A DNA stretch of 64,000 bases from Ignavibacteriota bacterium (GCA_016713565.1 JADJOX010000001.1:186001-250000), one strand, 5' to 3'; shown: positions 17,878 through 27,662, numbered from the stretch's first letter. Numbers and translations: made by a program. The notes: generated from the letters alone by a model not told the origin.

Positions 17878-20294
17878 TACAACAAATTCCTCCTTTTCGC
17901 CATTAAATTTGTAGTTAATGTAGCAAAAGCAACTACAGAAATGGAACTTAAAGGCATCAATATTGCTGAAACAACGGGTGAAAGTTTTCCTTGAACGGCA
18001 AAGCTTAACCCAATTACATTATAAAAAAAAGAAATTATAAAACTAATAATAATAATATTTTTACTCGTCTTTGAGAACTTTATAAAATCATCCAATTTAT
18101 TAAATGATTGAGAATCCAATATCCCATCGCAGGCGGGTGAAAAATTATTGATATTTTCCGCAATCGAAATTCCCACATTACTTTTTTTAAGTGCGCCTGC
18201 ATCGTTTAATCCGTCTCCAATCATTAAAACTTGTTCGCCGTTTTCCTGCATTTTTTCTATACATTTTAATTTATCGAAAGGAGACTGCTTAAACAACATT
18301 TCGGTTTCGAGGTTAAAATAATCGGTAAGTAATTTTCTTTCGCTATCATTGTCTCCCGAAAGTAAAGATAACTTGTAATCGTTTTGTAATGCGGAAATTA
18401 CTTCTTTTAGATTTTCTCTATACGAATTAGAAATTTTAAAGAATCCTCGAACCATATCGTCAAAAGCTAAAAATACTTTTGTGCTTAAATTGTTTTCAAC
18501 TTTTTCTTTAGTCTCTGAGACGTAAACTTTTGATCCGATCTGAACTTTTATGCCGTCAATTATTGCAGAAATTCCTTGTCCGGGAATTTCCTGATATTCA
18601 AAAATTTTAAACAATTCCGCATTAGGAAAAATTCTAAAAATATTCTTGCTAAGCGGATGCGAAGAATTATGTACTAGAGATTTTACCAATTTTATTTCAA
18701 ACTCGGAAAGATTATCACCTATAAATTCAACATTTGCATTTTGAGTTTCAGTAATTGTTCCGGTTTTATCGAAAACAATTGAAGTTATCTTAGATAATTT
18801 TTCAATAACATGAGTGCTTTTCAAATAAAATTTATTTCTTCCGAAAATTCTTAAACTGTTTCCCAAGGTAAATGGTGTAGAAAGCGCCAAAGCGCATGGG
18901 CAAGCAATTATCAAAACCGCAGTCAATGAATTAAATGCTATTGATTTATTAATTGGTAACCAATAAAATGCTGCGGATGCTGCTATAAAAAGTATAACAA
19001 TCGTAAAATATTTACTTACAATATTAACAAATGCGTCAATTCTGCTGTCGTCTTCTTTTTGAAATGTTTTGTTATTCCAAAGCTGCGTTAAATAGCTTTG
19101 TGAGACTTCTTTAATTATTTCAACTTCAATCGCGCCGCCGACTTGCCTTCCGCCAGCATAAATCAAATCTCCGTTTACCTTTTCTACCGGATTTGATTCA
19201 CCGGTAACAAAGCTGTAATCAATAAACGCATTTCCATTAATCAACACAGAATCAGCGGGAATCAGCTCGCCGTTTTTAATAATTATTCTGTCTTTAACTT
19301 CTAATTTTTCCACCGGTTTTGTGGTTTCAATTTTATTCTTCAATATTGTTACAGCAATAGGAAAGTAGGATTTATAATTCCTTTCAAAATTTAAGGCGGC
19401 GTAGGTTTTGCTTTGAAACATTTTTCCAACAATCATAAAAAATACTAGCGCTGTCATTGAATCCAAATATCCGGCGCCGGTTCTCGAAAAAATTTCGTAT
19501 AGGCTTCTTAAAAAAAGAACTATAATTCCAATTGAAATAGGAACATCAATATTTACAATTTTTTTTCGTAAACCCTTATATGCGGAAATAAAATAATCGC
19601 TCGCGCTGTAGAAAAATACTGGAAGCGCAAATAAAACATTTAAATAACTAAAAACCGGTTTTACGCTATCGGTTGTAATTTCGTTTAAAGAAAGATATTC
19701 GGGAAAACTAAAAAGCATTATATTACCGGCGGCAAAACCCGCAACGCCAATTTTATACCACAACTTTTTATTTATTATAGCCGACTTTTCAACTTCTTTT
19801 TCAGCAAGGTTCAAATCCGGTTGGTAGCCAATGGAGTCAAGCAGAATTACTATTTTCTTAAGACTTGTTTTAGATTCATCAAATTTTATTGAGACAATTT
19901 TCTTTAAGAAATTGGCCTCCGAATGAATAATTCCCGAATCCATTTTATAAAGATTTTCCAATATCCAAATACATGAACTGCAATGAACCTGAGGAATACT
20001 GAAAGTTATACTTGTTATTTTTCCATCAGTAAAATCTATAAGTTTTTCTTTAAGATCAGAATCGTCGAGAAAATCGAAGTTTTTCTTTATATCATTTTTT
20101 TGTGTTAGACCGGGGTTTTCGTCAATAGAATAATAAGTGCAGAGGTCGTTTGCATCCAATAGTTCGTAAACGGTTTTACAACCGTTGCAGCAAAAAACTT
20201 TTTCGTTTATTTTTATTTCATTATCACTGCATTCTTCACCGCAATGAAAACAAATAAGTTTTTCTGAAATACTAATTTGATTTACAGCCTTCAC
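17877..20294 (-). CDS. ccoI: Copper-exporting P-type ATPase for cbb3 oxidase (CcoI/FixI)
   Basis: An 805-aa P1B-type ATPase. The N-terminus holds a zinc-ribbon-like domain (CFHC at 15-18, CCNGC at 35-39) then an HMA-like domain with HCSSC (104-108). The catalytic core has the membrane CPCALALSTP copper motif, the phosphorylation motif DKTGTITE, SSHPLS with the conserved HP dipeptide, and GDGLNDAGALKKSNVGI. CcoI moves Cu(I) out of the cytoplasm for insertion into CuB of CcoN. It is the first gene of the oxidase transcription unit. The promoter should lie in 20295-20476, where I see no clear FNR-type site. Confidence 0.93.
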   Translation of the reverse strand: MKAVNQISISEKLICFHCGEECSDNEIKINEKVFCCNGCKTVYELLDANDLCTYYSIDENPGLTQKNDIKKNFDFLDDSDLKEKLIDFTDGKITSITFSIPQVHCSSCIWILENLYKMDSGIIHSEANFLKKIVSIKFDESKTSLKKIVILLDSIGYQPDLNLAEKEVEKSAIINKKLWYKIGVAGFAAGNIMLFSFPEYLSLNEITTDSVKPVFSYLNVLFALPVFFYSASDYFISAYKGLRKKIVNIDVPISIGIIVLFLRSLYEIFSRTGAGYLDSMTALVFFMIVGKMFQSKTYAALNFERNYKSYFPIAVTILKNKIETTKPVEKLEVKDRIIIKNGELIPADSVLINGNAFIDYSFVTGESNPVEKVNGDLIYAGGRQVGGAIEVEIIKEVSQSYLTQLWNNKTFQKEDDSRIDAFVNIVSKYFTIVILFIAASAAFYWLPINKSIAFNSLTAVLIIACPCALALSTPFTLGNSLRIFGRNKFYLKSTHVIEKLSKITSIVFDKTGTITETQNANVEFIGDNLSEFEIKLVKSLVHNSSHPLSKNIFRIFPNAELFKIFEYQEIPGQGISAIIDGIKVQIGSKVYVSETKEKVENNLSTKVFLAFDDMVRGFFKISNSYRENLKEVISALQNDYKLSLLSGDNDSERKLLTDYFNLETEMLFKQSPFDKLKCIEKMQENGEQVLMIGDGLNDAGALKKSNVGISIAENINNFSPACDGILDSQSFNKLDDFIKFSKTSKNIIIISFIISFFYNVIGLSFAVQGKLSPVVSAILMPLSSISVVAFATLTTNLMAKRRNLL

Positions 20295-20476
20295 TTTCTT
20301 AATAAATTGTGGATGATTAAAAAGAGTTGTTTAAATTAATTATCTAGAACTAAAGATAAATAAAAAAAAGACAATTCGTACTGATTTTTTTTTACTTTTA
20401 ATTCACAATTCAAAAACTTCGATTTTGAAATAAAAATAGGACATTTTACTCTTTTGAAATAAATATAAATTGAAAC

Positions 20477-20510
20477 TCAAACTAAAAATACATATGTAAT
20501 TTTAGTTTGA
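20477..20510 (-). terminator. Putative terminator hairpin after the DEAD-box gene
   Basis: Perfect 11-base arms (20477-20487 and 20500-20510) flank a loop that itself contains the palindrome ACATATGT. It lies 20 bases past the helicase stop on the minus strand, with T-rich sequence following. The stem is AT-rich, so termination efficiency is uncertain; it could instead be an operator-like palindrome upstream of ccoI. Confidence 0.45.
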
Positions 20511-20529
20511 ATTAGCAGGAAAATTTTTA

Positions 20530-22296
20530 TTATTTCCGCTTTTTTCTTTTCAATTTTGAGTCATTTTTTTCGGAATGTTTTCTACTCTTGCCCGAAATGA
20601 ATTTTTCTGAAGATTTTCTTTCAAACCTTTCACTCTTTTCATTTTTGTCTTTTCTGAACCTTTTGCCGGAATTTGCGCTGTCGCTTTTCTTTTGCGAAGC
20701 AATTTCTAAGTTGATTTTTCTTCCTCTATAATCTCTTCCGGATGTATTTTTAACTAAAATATCTTGAAATTCAGATTCGGTTTCAAAAAACGAAAACGTT
20801 TCTTTGATTTGAATTTCGCCAATTTCAATTTCCTTGTTGCCGGAGTTATCTTTTATAATTCCAATAATATCAGTTGGTTTTAATTTATCTTTTTTACCAA
20901 GGTTAATAAAAAATCTTGCCATTTGGTTATTGGATTTACTGTTTCTGCCTTCACCAAATTTTTTATCCGGTTTATTTAAATCCGGTAAATTTTTATAATA
21001 TTCAACAAATCTGTTAAACTCTACCGAAACGAATTTTTTAATTAATTCTTCTCGGTCAAGCCATTCTAACTTTTTAATTATTTGAGGAAGGAATTCATCA
21101 ATTTGCGTATGATCAACGGTAACTTTTTCCATTCTATCAATAAGGTGGAAAAGCTGCTTTTGGCAGATTTCCTTGCCTAGAGGAACTTCTAAAACTTCGA
21201 ATTTTTTACCGAGCTGTTTTTCGATCATGCCAATTTTGTGCTTTTCTTTTAAATTAGCAATAACTATAGAACTGCCTGATTTACCGGCTCTTCCTGTTCT
21301 TCCGCTTCTATGTGTATAAATTTCCAATTCATCAGGTAGATTATAATTTATTACATGAGTAAGATCATCAACGTCTAAACCCCTCGCGGCAACATCTGTG
21401 GCCACCAGCAGCTTTAAATGTTTGATTCTAAATTTATTCATTACAATATCGCGCTGTGCTTGAGACAAATCTCCGTGGAGCGAATCGGCATTATATCCGT
21501 CTTGAATTAATTTATCCGCAATTTCCTGTGTTTCATTTCTGGTTCGGCAAAAAATAATTCCATAAACTTCCGGATGAAAATCAACAATTCGTTTTAACGC
21601 CAAATATCTGTCCTTTGAATGAACAAAATAAATTTTATGACTTACATTTTCCGCCCCAATATTTTTTCTGCCAATTGTAATTTCTTCTGCATTGGACATA
21701 TATTTTTTAGAAAGCTGAAAAACTTCATTTGGCATTGTAGCTGAAAAAAGTAATGTATTCCGCTCTTTGGATGTCTGGTTAATTATAGCGTCCAGCTCTT
21801 CTCTAAATCCCATATTTAACATTTCATCTGCTTCATCTAAAACAACGGTTTTCACTTTAGATAAGTCAACAACATTTCTGTTAATTAAATCAACAAGTCT
21901 TCCCGGAGTTGCAGAAACAATATGAACCCCGCTCTTAATTGCCGAAATTTGTTTTTCAATACTTGATCCGCCAAACACTGCGGCAATCTTTACGTTTTCA
22001 GAATACAGTGAATAGTCCTTTAAATCATCGGCAATTTGCAGACATAATTCTCTTGTAGGACTTAAAATTAAATGTTGTACTTTGCTAGCTTTTCCTTTAG
22101 AATTTTGAATTATTGGGATGCCAAATGCGGCAGTTTTACCGGTTCCGGTTTGAGCAAGAACAACAAGATCTTTTGGGTTATTTTTAATTAAATGCGGTAT
22201 TACTTCTTCTTGCACCGGCATAGGAGACTGAAATCCTAACTCTTCTAATGCTTTTACAATATTACTATCAACACCTAACTCAATAAATGACTTCAT
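20530..22296 (-). CDS. DEAD-box ATP-dependent RNA helicase with DbpA-type RNA-binding domain
   Basis: A 588-aa helicase: Q motif PMPVQEE (26-32), Walker A AQTGTGKT (48-55), DEAD (154-157), SAT (about 184-186), and the C-terminal helicase motifs ARGLDV and HRSGRTGRAGK. Residues about 460-545 form a DbpA/CsdA RNA-binding domain (RFFINLGKKDKL). The last 45 residues are a Lys/Arg/Ser-rich tail. Such proteins remodel rRNA during ribosome assembly and aid RNA decay at low temperature. The 5' region contains AGGAG about 14 bases before the ATG, an unusually long spacing. It is divergent from typA, with a 238-base shared promoter region. Confidence 0.92.
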   Translation of the reverse strand: MKSFIELGVDSNIVKALEELGFQSPMPVQEEVIPHLIKNNPKDLVVLAQTGTGKTAAFGIPIIQNSKGKASKVQHLILSPTRELCLQIADDLKDYSLYSENVKIAAVFGGSSIEKQISAIKSGVHIVSATPGRLVDLINRNVVDLSKVKTVVLDEADEMLNMGFREELDAIINQTSKERNTLLFSATMPNEVFQLSKKYMSNAEEITIGRKNIGAENVSHKIYFVHSKDRYLALKRIVDFHPEVYGIIFCRTRNETQEIADKLIQDGYNADSLHGDLSQAQRDIVMNKFRIKHLKLLVATDVAARGLDVDDLTHVINYNLPDELEIYTHRSGRTGRAGKSGSSIVIANLKEKHKIGMIEKQLGKKFEVLEVPLGKEICQKQLFHLIDRMEKVTVDHTQIDEFLPQIIKKLEWLDREELIKKFVSVEFNRFVEYYKNLPDLNKPDKKFGEGRNSKSNNQMARFFINLGKKDKLKPTDIIGIIKDNSGNKEIEIGEIQIKETFSFFETESEFQDILVKNTSGRDYRGRKINLEIASQKKSDSANSGKRFRKDKNEKSERFERKSSEKFISGKSRKHSEKNDSKLKRKKRK

Positions 22297-22534
22297 ATAA
22301 ATTTTTAAAACTCCTAAATATTTTTAAATCAACTGTAAAAGTAACGAATATTAAGTTAGAATTTATAAATATTTGGATAAATGATTTATTTTATTTACAC
22401 TTGCAGCCGGTAAAAATTTTGGCTAATAGTTTTACAAGTAAAAATTCATTTAATCTGCGGAAAACAAAATCTGTTCGTCAAACACTTATTTTATAATTTT
22501 CAGTATCTTTCAATTCCATTAAAAAAGGTATTAT

Positions 22535-24340
22535 TTGAAAAAGTTAAGAAATATTGCAATAATAGCGCATGTTGACCATGGAAAAACTACTTTGGTCGAT
22601 CAATTATTAAAACAAGGAAATGTCTTTAGGAAAAATCAAGTCGTTCAAGCCCAATTTTTAGATTCAAACGATTTGGAACGTGAACGAGGAATTACAATTC
22701 TCGCAAAAAATATAAGTATACCTTATAAAGATATAAAAATCAATTTGATTGATACTCCCGGTCACTCTGATTTTGGCGGTGAAGTTGAACGTGTTTTAAA
22801 AATGGCGGATGGAGTATTGCTTCTTGTTGATTCTTTTGAAGGACCAATGCCTCAGACAAGGTTTGTATTGGAAAAAGCGTTGCATCTTCATTTAAAACCA
22901 ATTGTTGTAATCAATAAGATAGATAGACCTGATAACAGACCTTCAGAAGTGCTTGATGAGATATATGATCTATTCATTGATTTAGATGCTGATGAAAATC
23001 AACTTGATTTTCCGATAATTTACGCAAGCGGAAGAGACGGATGGGGAGTAATAGATTTAAATGACGAACGCAAAGATTTAGTCCCGCTTCTTGAAACTAT
23101 TGTAGATAAAATACCCCAGCCTATTTTTGATAATGGTCATGTTCAAATGCAAGTAACAACATTGGATTATAATGATTATGTAGGAAGGATTGGAATTGGC
23201 AGAGTTTTCAGGGGAGTATTAAGAAAAGGAGATCCCTTAAGCGTTATTAAAAGAAACGGAACAATTCATAAAATTTCCATTAAACAAATATTTCTGTTTG
23301 AAGGTTTGGAAAGAATTGAAGTTGAGGAAGTATTAGCTGGAGATATTTGTGCAATTGTAGGTATTGAAGATATTGACATTGGTGATACAATTGCTGATAG
23401 CGAAAATCCAGAACCGCTTCCAATTATTTCTATTGATGAGCCAACTATTAGTATGAACTTTACCGTAAATACATCTCCTTTTTATGGAAAAGAAGGAAAA
23501 TATGTAACATCAAGGCATTTACATGAAAGGTTACAAAAAGAACTTCAGCAGAATGTTGCATTGCAAGTTCATGAAACCGGTTCGCCGGATACTTTGAAAG
23601 TATCCGGAAGAGGAATTCTCCATCTTTCAATTTTAATTGAAAATATGAGAAGAGAAGGTTACGAATTGGCTATTGGTCCTCCAAAAGTTATTTACAAAGA
23701 AATTGATGGCAAAAAAGCCGAACCTATTGAAATTTTAGTTATTGATGTTCCGAGCGAATCTGTTGGAAAAGTAATTGAACTGGTCGGACAAAAACGCGGC
23801 GAACTCGTAAAAATGGAGCAGAAAGGAAGTTTAACAAAACTTGAATTTCATATTCCATCAAGAGGTTTAATGGGATTAAGAAATAAAGTTTTAACCGTTA
23901 CTTCCGGCGAAGGAATTATGCATCACAGATTTTATCAATATGAATTTTTTAAAGGATCAATTGCTCATAGGCAAAACGGAGTATTAATTTCAATGCATGA
24001 AGGACAAGCAACGGCTTATGCAATCGACTCTCTGCAGGACAGAGGAAAGTTTTTTATCGATCCGGGCGATTTAATTTATCAAGGGCAAATTGTTGGCGAA
24101 TACAATAAAGATAACGATATAGAAGTTCATGTTCAGCGCGGAAAAAAATTGACCAACATGAGAGCATCTGGATCTGATAAAGCCGCAAAAATTGCTCCTT
24201 CAATTAAATTTACTTTGGAAGAAGCGCTTGAATATATTAAGGATGACGAATTAGTTGAAGTAACGCCAAAATCAATTAGGATGAGAAAATTATATCTTGA
24301 TACAAACGAGAGAAAAAGATTTAATCTGAAGAAAATATAA
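22535..24340 (+). CDS. typA: Ribosome-associated GTPase TypA/BipA
   Basis: A 601-aa translational GTPase. G1 is HVDHGKTTL (residues 10-18), G2 includes RERGITILAK, G3 DTPGHSDFGGEVER and G4 NKIDRP. EF-G-like domains II, III and V follow, plus the TypA-specific C-terminal domain. It binds the 70S ribosome and helps assembly of the large subunit under stress or cold. The start codon is TTG at 22535, with AAAAAAGG about 7 bases upstream; no ATG is near the conserved N-terminus (KKLRNIAIIAHVDHGKT), so TTG is well supported. Its neighbour on the other strand is the RNA helicase, another ribosome-assembly type gene. Confidence 0.96.
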   Translation: MKKLRNIAIIAHVDHGKTTLVDQLLKQGNVFRKNQVVQAQFLDSNDLERERGITILAKNISIPYKDIKINLIDTPGHSDFGGEVERVLKMADGVLLLVDSFEGPMPQTRFVLEKALHLHLKPIVVINKIDRPDNRPSEVLDEIYDLFIDLDADENQLDFPIIYASGRDGWGVIDLNDERKDLVPLLETIVDKIPQPIFDNGHVQMQVTTLDYNDYVGRIGIGRVFRGVLRKGDPLSVIKRNGTIHKISIKQIFLFEGLERIEVEEVLAGDICAIVGIEDIDIGDTIADSENPEPLPIISIDEPTISMNFTVNTSPFYGKEGKYVTSRHLHERLQKELQQNVALQVHETGSPDTLKVSGRGILHLSILIENMRREGYELAIGPPKVIYKEIDGKKAEPIEILVIDVPSESVGKVIELVGQKRGELVKMEQKGSLTKLEFHIPSRGLMGLRNKVLTVTSGEGIMHHRFYQYEFFKGSIAHRQNGVLISMHEGQATAYAIDSLQDRGKFFIDPGDLIYQGQIVGEYNKDNDIEVHVQRGKKLTNMRASGSDKAAKIAPSIKFTLEEALEYIKDDELVEVTPKSIRMRKLYLDTNERKRFNLKKI

Positions 24341-24366
24341 ACAAATGTTTTCAGTAATGATATTCA

Positions 24367-24397
24367 GTTTTTATTCTGATTAAATCAGAATAAAAAC
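24367..24397. terminator. Hairpin between typA and the PNPOx-like gene
   Basis: A 14-base perfect stem (GTTTTTATTCTGAT with its complement) closes on a 3-base loop. It sits between convergent genes ending at 24340 and 24428, so it may act on both strands. The stem lacks a GC core and a following T-run, so it is not canonical. Confidence 0.5.
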
Positions 24398-24427
24398 AAA
24401 AACCGGGTTGCAAAAATATTGTTCGAT

Positions 24428-24910
24428 TCATTTTTCCAATGATTCCAAACTTTGTTTTGTTAAATTAAAAGTATTTGCAAAGCCCGCGATATATCGTCCA
24501 TGCTCTATTTCGATTTTGTAAATGTGAAAATCATCCAAATTGAAAAGCAATTCGGCAGTAGGGTATTTTTTCAAATAATTTTCTTTAATTGAGTTATAGT
24601 TTATATCGGCTCTACCTACTTCCAAGGCATTTCCGGTAAGTGTAACACGAGCGAGTGAAAGCGGGTTTGTATTCGTATCTTCCGATTGACTGATCATTAA
24701 ACTTACTTTGCTGTTATCAGTAATATTTTTTGTATGAACTGCGAGTTTACTGATATGAATATAAAATTCCGTAAAATTTTCTTTGCATGAATAAGGCGTT
24801 AGTGAAACGTAAGGCTGATTTTCCTTGCATGTTCCCAATGACGCAGTTTTGGAACTTTTCATCAAGCTTAATAATAAAGATTTTTGATCATAATTCATTA
24901 TAATATTCAT
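24428..24910 (-). CDS. Pyridoxamine 5'-phosphate oxidase-fold protein (HugZ-like)
   Basis: A 160-aa protein of the split-barrel flavin-binding fold. The N-terminal pattern KTASLGTCKENQPYVSLTPY and the middle SKLAVHTKNITDNSKVSLMI are those of HugZ/'heme iron utilization' PNPOx-like proteins. The C-terminal part reads KIEIEHGRYIAGFA, close to the conserved HugZ GRFVGGFG-type motif. HugZ homologues bind FMN or heme, and some degrade heme. This is the short form without the extra C-terminal domain. It follows the marC gene on the same strand by about 30 bases. Substrate uncertain. Confidence 0.75.
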   Translation of the reverse strand: MNIIMNYDQKSLLLSLMKSSKTASLGTCKENQPYVSLTPYSCKENFTEFYIHISKLAVHTKNITDNSKVSLMISQSEDTNTNPLSLARVTLTGNALEVGRADINYNSIKENYLKKYPTAELLFNLDDFHIYKIEIEHGRYIAGFANTFNLTKQSLESLEK

Positions 24911-24962
24911 CTATTATTTTAATTAAAAACTGAAATAAAATTAAATAATATTAAACGCTCCT

Positions 24963-25577
24963 TTAATTCCAGCAATTAACATTTGAACACCAATAACCGC
25001 AAGTATTAAACTCATCATTCTTGTAATCATTCCTAAAAATACCGGCACTAATAAATTTTGTAAGTTTTTCGCTTGAAACAAATAGTAAATAAGTAATTAC
25101 GCAAAGAAACCCAAACGCGGAAATTGTAATTATCATTTGAATAATATTTCCGTTTGCGGAAAAATTCATTGCTGTAGCTATTGTGCCCGGTCCGGCTAAT
25201 ATAGGCATTGCCAAAGGAGAAATTGCAACGCTTAACTGATCGTCAATACATTTGTTGTTTTCTTCATCGGTTAAGTGATGAACGCTGGAATTATTTCCCT
25301 GCAGCATATGATAACCGATAATAAATACGATTATACCGCCGGTTATGCGAAATGCGAACATTGTTATTGAAAACATTTCAAATATTATTTTTCCGGTGAT
25401 AGAAAAAACAACAATAATTAAAAATGAAATCAGCAGGGAACGGAATGCAATTATTTTCTTCGATTTTTTATCATCATTATTTGTCAGTGAAATAAAAATC
25501 GGTACATTTGCAATCGGATTCATAATTGCAAAAAATCCCATAAAAATGGTAAATGTATTTACAAAAATATTTTCCAT
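24963..25577 (-). CDS. MarC family membrane protein, C-terminus frameshifted
   Basis: The open frame gives 204 aa with MarC family features: MGFFAIMNPIANVPIFISL at the N-terminus, several helices, and SPLAMPILAGPGTIAT near residue 118, the internal repeat of the NP motif. The last about 25 residues (from SAGIF to NVNCWN) are not MarC-like. In another frame of the same strand the DNA reads FLGMITRMMSLILAVIGVQM and continues to a stop at 24941-24943, which is the expected MarC final helix. The intact gene would therefore span 24941-25577 with a single indel around 25040-25075, near short homopolymer runs. The function of MarC proteins is unclear. The sequence could be a real lesion or an assembly error. 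Confidence 0.85.
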   Translation of the reverse strand: MENIFVNTFTIFMGFFAIMNPIANVPIFISLTNNDDKKSKKIIAFRSLLISFLIIVVFSITGKIIFEMFSITMFAFRITGGIIVFIIGYHMLQGNNSSVHHLTDEENNKCIDDQLSVAISPLAMPILAGPGTIATAMNFSANGNIIQMIITISAFGFLCVITYLLFVSSEKLTKFISAGIFRNDYKNDEFNTCGYWCSNVNCWN

Positions 25578-25703
25578 AATAATACTCTGGTAGAATTTGA
25601 TAATTATTGGACTGTCAAATTATAAAGAATGTCTTACGATTTAAAAAATATAAGAAAAATATATACTTATATCTAAAATATATGAAGTAAATTGGGCAAA
25701 ATT

Positions 25704-26315
25704 TCAATTAAAAAAACTTAAATCTCCCGAACCTTCTCTAACAATTTCAACTGTATCACCGCTTAAATCTATTATGCTTGATGGGACTCCGTTCAACGCG
25801 CCCATAGAAAGCATTAAATCCACACTGTTGTTAAAAATTGTTTTAATTTCTAAAGGATCGTAAATTAATTCACCTTTTCTGGTAGTTGCGCTTGTGCTGA
25901 TAATTGGATTTCCTAATTCATGAGCCAAAGTTCTTGCAATGTTATTATCCGGTACACGAATTCCAACCGTTTTTCTTTTTGTCCATAATAATTTCGGAAC
26001 TTCTTTAGAAGCCTGCAATACAAAAGTGTAAGGACCGGGAATTAGTTTTTTCATCGCTCTGTATGCAAAATCAGAAACCTTGGCATATTTAGAAATATCT
26101 TTTAAATCGGAACATAAAAAACTGAATAGTTTTGTTTCTGTTTCATTTTTAATTGTATAAATCCTTTCAACTGCTTCTTTATTAAAAATATCGCAGCCTA
26201 AACCATAAACGGTATCAGTAGGATATATTATTACGCCGCCGTCTTTTAAAACTTCTACAGCTTTGTTAATATATCTTAACTGAGGATTAACCGGATGTAA
26301 TTCATAAAATTCCAT
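25704..26315 (-). CDS. L-threonylcarbamoyladenylate synthase (Sua5/YrdC family)
   Basis: About 203 aa when started at the ATG at 26315 (MEFYELHPVNP), which has GAGA about 6 bases upstream; the longer frame from 26378 adds a 21-residue extension without homology to the family. Signature regions are YPTDTVYGLGCD, the SF motif near FSFLCSDL, and PGPYTFVL, all typical of YrdC. The enzyme makes threonylcarbamoyl-AMP from threonine, bicarbonate and ATP for t6A37 of ANN-decoding tRNAs. The length fits YrdC/YciO short forms rather than full Sua5. It lies 126 bases upstream of marC on the same strand. Confidence 0.88.
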   Translation of the reverse strand: MEFYELHPVNPQLRYINKAVEVLKDGGVIIYPTDTVYGLGCDIFNKEAVERIYTIKNETETKLFSFLCSDLKDISKYAKVSDFAYRAMKKLIPGPYTFVLQASKEVPKLLWTKRKTVGIRVPDNNIARTLAHELGNPIISTSATTRKGELIYDPLEIKTIFNNSVDLMLSMGALNGVPSSIIDLSGDTVEIVREGSGDLSFFN

Positions 26316-26584
26316 ATTTTTCTCTACGTAACAATAAATTACTTTTGTATGGTTATATCTTATAAAAAAATAGTACAAAAACCAATTCCAATAATTGGCG
26401 TAAAAACGATTTTATAAATACAATTTTTCTAAATGAATTTTGCTGCTGAAAATTATAGCACAGAAAAATTATAAAAAGTTAGTAAAATGCAATTACGCAA
26501 TCAAAGGATTAAAGGCAATATAAAGGTTAAGAAAATAAAATAATTGACTATATTTATAATTCGAAAATTTTTTGATGAGAAAAA

Positions 26585-27277
26585 ATGGATAAAGAACTTG
26601 CCGTTGTAGCTGTAAGCGGCGGATTGGACAGTTGTGTAACTACCGCAATTGCAAATCAAGAATATGAATTGGCTTTGGTTCATATAAATTATGGACAAAA
26701 AACAGAATCAAGAGAGCTGCAGTCATTTCACAAAATTGCTGACTACTATAAGGTAAACAAAAAATTAGTTTTTGATTTTTCACATTTTCAAAAAATCGGC
26801 GGCTCATCGCTTACCGATAAAACAATGGAAATTTCAAAAGCAAATTTAAATAATAAAGAAGTACCGACATCATATGTCCCTTTTAGAAACGCAAATATTT
26901 TATCTGCATGTGTAAGCTGGGCAGAGGTAATTGGCGCAAAAAGTATTTTTATTGGTGCGGTGTTTGAGGATTCTTCGGGTTACCCGGATTGCAGACCTGA
27001 ATTCTTTAAATCATTTGAACAAACCGCAAATTTGGGAACCAAACCGGAAACACGAATTAAAATTGAAACTCCGATAATTCATTTAACAAAAAAGGAAATT
27101 ATAAAATTGGGATTGGATTTAAAAGCTCCGCTGGAATTGACATGGTCATGCTACAGTAACGGTGAGGAAGCCTGCGGCATTTGCGATAGCTGCGCATTAC
27201 GCTTACGTGGTTTTCAAAGTTTAAATATTGTTGACCCAATCCCATATAAAGAAATTCCAAACTATAAAGAAAACTAA
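26585..27277 (+). CDS. queC: 7-cyano-7-deazaguanine synthase (QueC)
   Basis: A 230-aa PP-loop ATPase: SGGLDSCV (residues 11-18), VHINYGQK, a YVPFRNANILS segment and the C-terminal zinc site CYSNGEEACGICDSCALR (four cysteines). QueC converts 7-carboxy-7-deazaguanine to preQ0 using ammonia and ATP, in queuosine biosynthesis. queF follows 10 bases downstream, so two consecutive steps are co-transcribed. queD and queE are not in this window. The lengths and motifs are standard. Confidence 0.95.
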   Translation: MDKELAVVAVSGGLDSCVTTAIANQEYELALVHINYGQKTESRELQSFHKIADYYKVNKKLVFDFSHFQKIGGSSLTDKTMEISKANLNNKEVPTSYVPFRNANILSACVSWAEVIGAKSIFIGAVFEDSSGYPDCRPEFFKSFEQTANLGTKPETRIKIETPIIHLTKKEIIKLGLDLKAPLELTWSCYSNGEEACGICDSCALRLRGFQSLNIVDPIPYKEIPNYKEN

Positions 27278-27287
27278 AGGATATTAA

Positions 27288-27662
27288 ATGCAGAATAAAA
27301 GAAAAATATTAGAAACATTTGAAAATGAGTATCATGACAGAGATTATGTAATAGAACATACGGCTCCGGAATTTACATCTGTTTGCCCCAAAACAGGTCA
27401 GCCTGATTTTGCTACAATTATACTCGAGTATATTCCCAATAAACTTTGTATTGAATTAAAATCTTATAAATTTTATCTCAATTCATTTAGAAACGACGGA
27501 ATTTATTTTGAAAGCGTAACAAACAGAATTCTGGATGATTTAGTATCAGTTTGTAAACCAAGATATATGAAAGTTAGAGCCGAATTTAACACACGCGGAG
27601 GAATTTCTTCTGTTATTGAAGTAGAATATGAAAAAGAAGGCGAAATCAGCAGTCTAAATTAA
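27288..27662 (+). CDS. queF: NADPH-dependent preQ0 reductase (QueF, YkvM type)
   Basis: A 124-aa tunnel-fold enzyme of the short, unimodular QueF class. The catalytic Cys is in FTSVCPKTGQPDFA (about residue 31) and the QueF signature appears as ELKSYKFYLNSFRNDGIYFE. It reduces the nitrile of preQ0 to the aminomethyl of preQ1. It is preceded by AAGGA and sits 10 bases after queC. A terminator hairpin follows at 27727. Confidence 0.96.
   Translation: MQNKRKILETFENEYHDRDYVIEHTAPEFTSVCPKTGQPDFATIILEYIPNKLCIELKSYKFYLNSFRNDGIYFESVTNRILDDLVSVCKPRYMKVRAEFNTRGGISSVIEVEYEKEGEISSLN

Noticed and set aside
20295..20476. Search for an FNR/CRP-type site upstream of ccoI
   Set aside because: I found no TTGAT-N4-ATCAA-like palindrome. 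TTGA-AAC-TCAA near 20469 has the wrong spacing.
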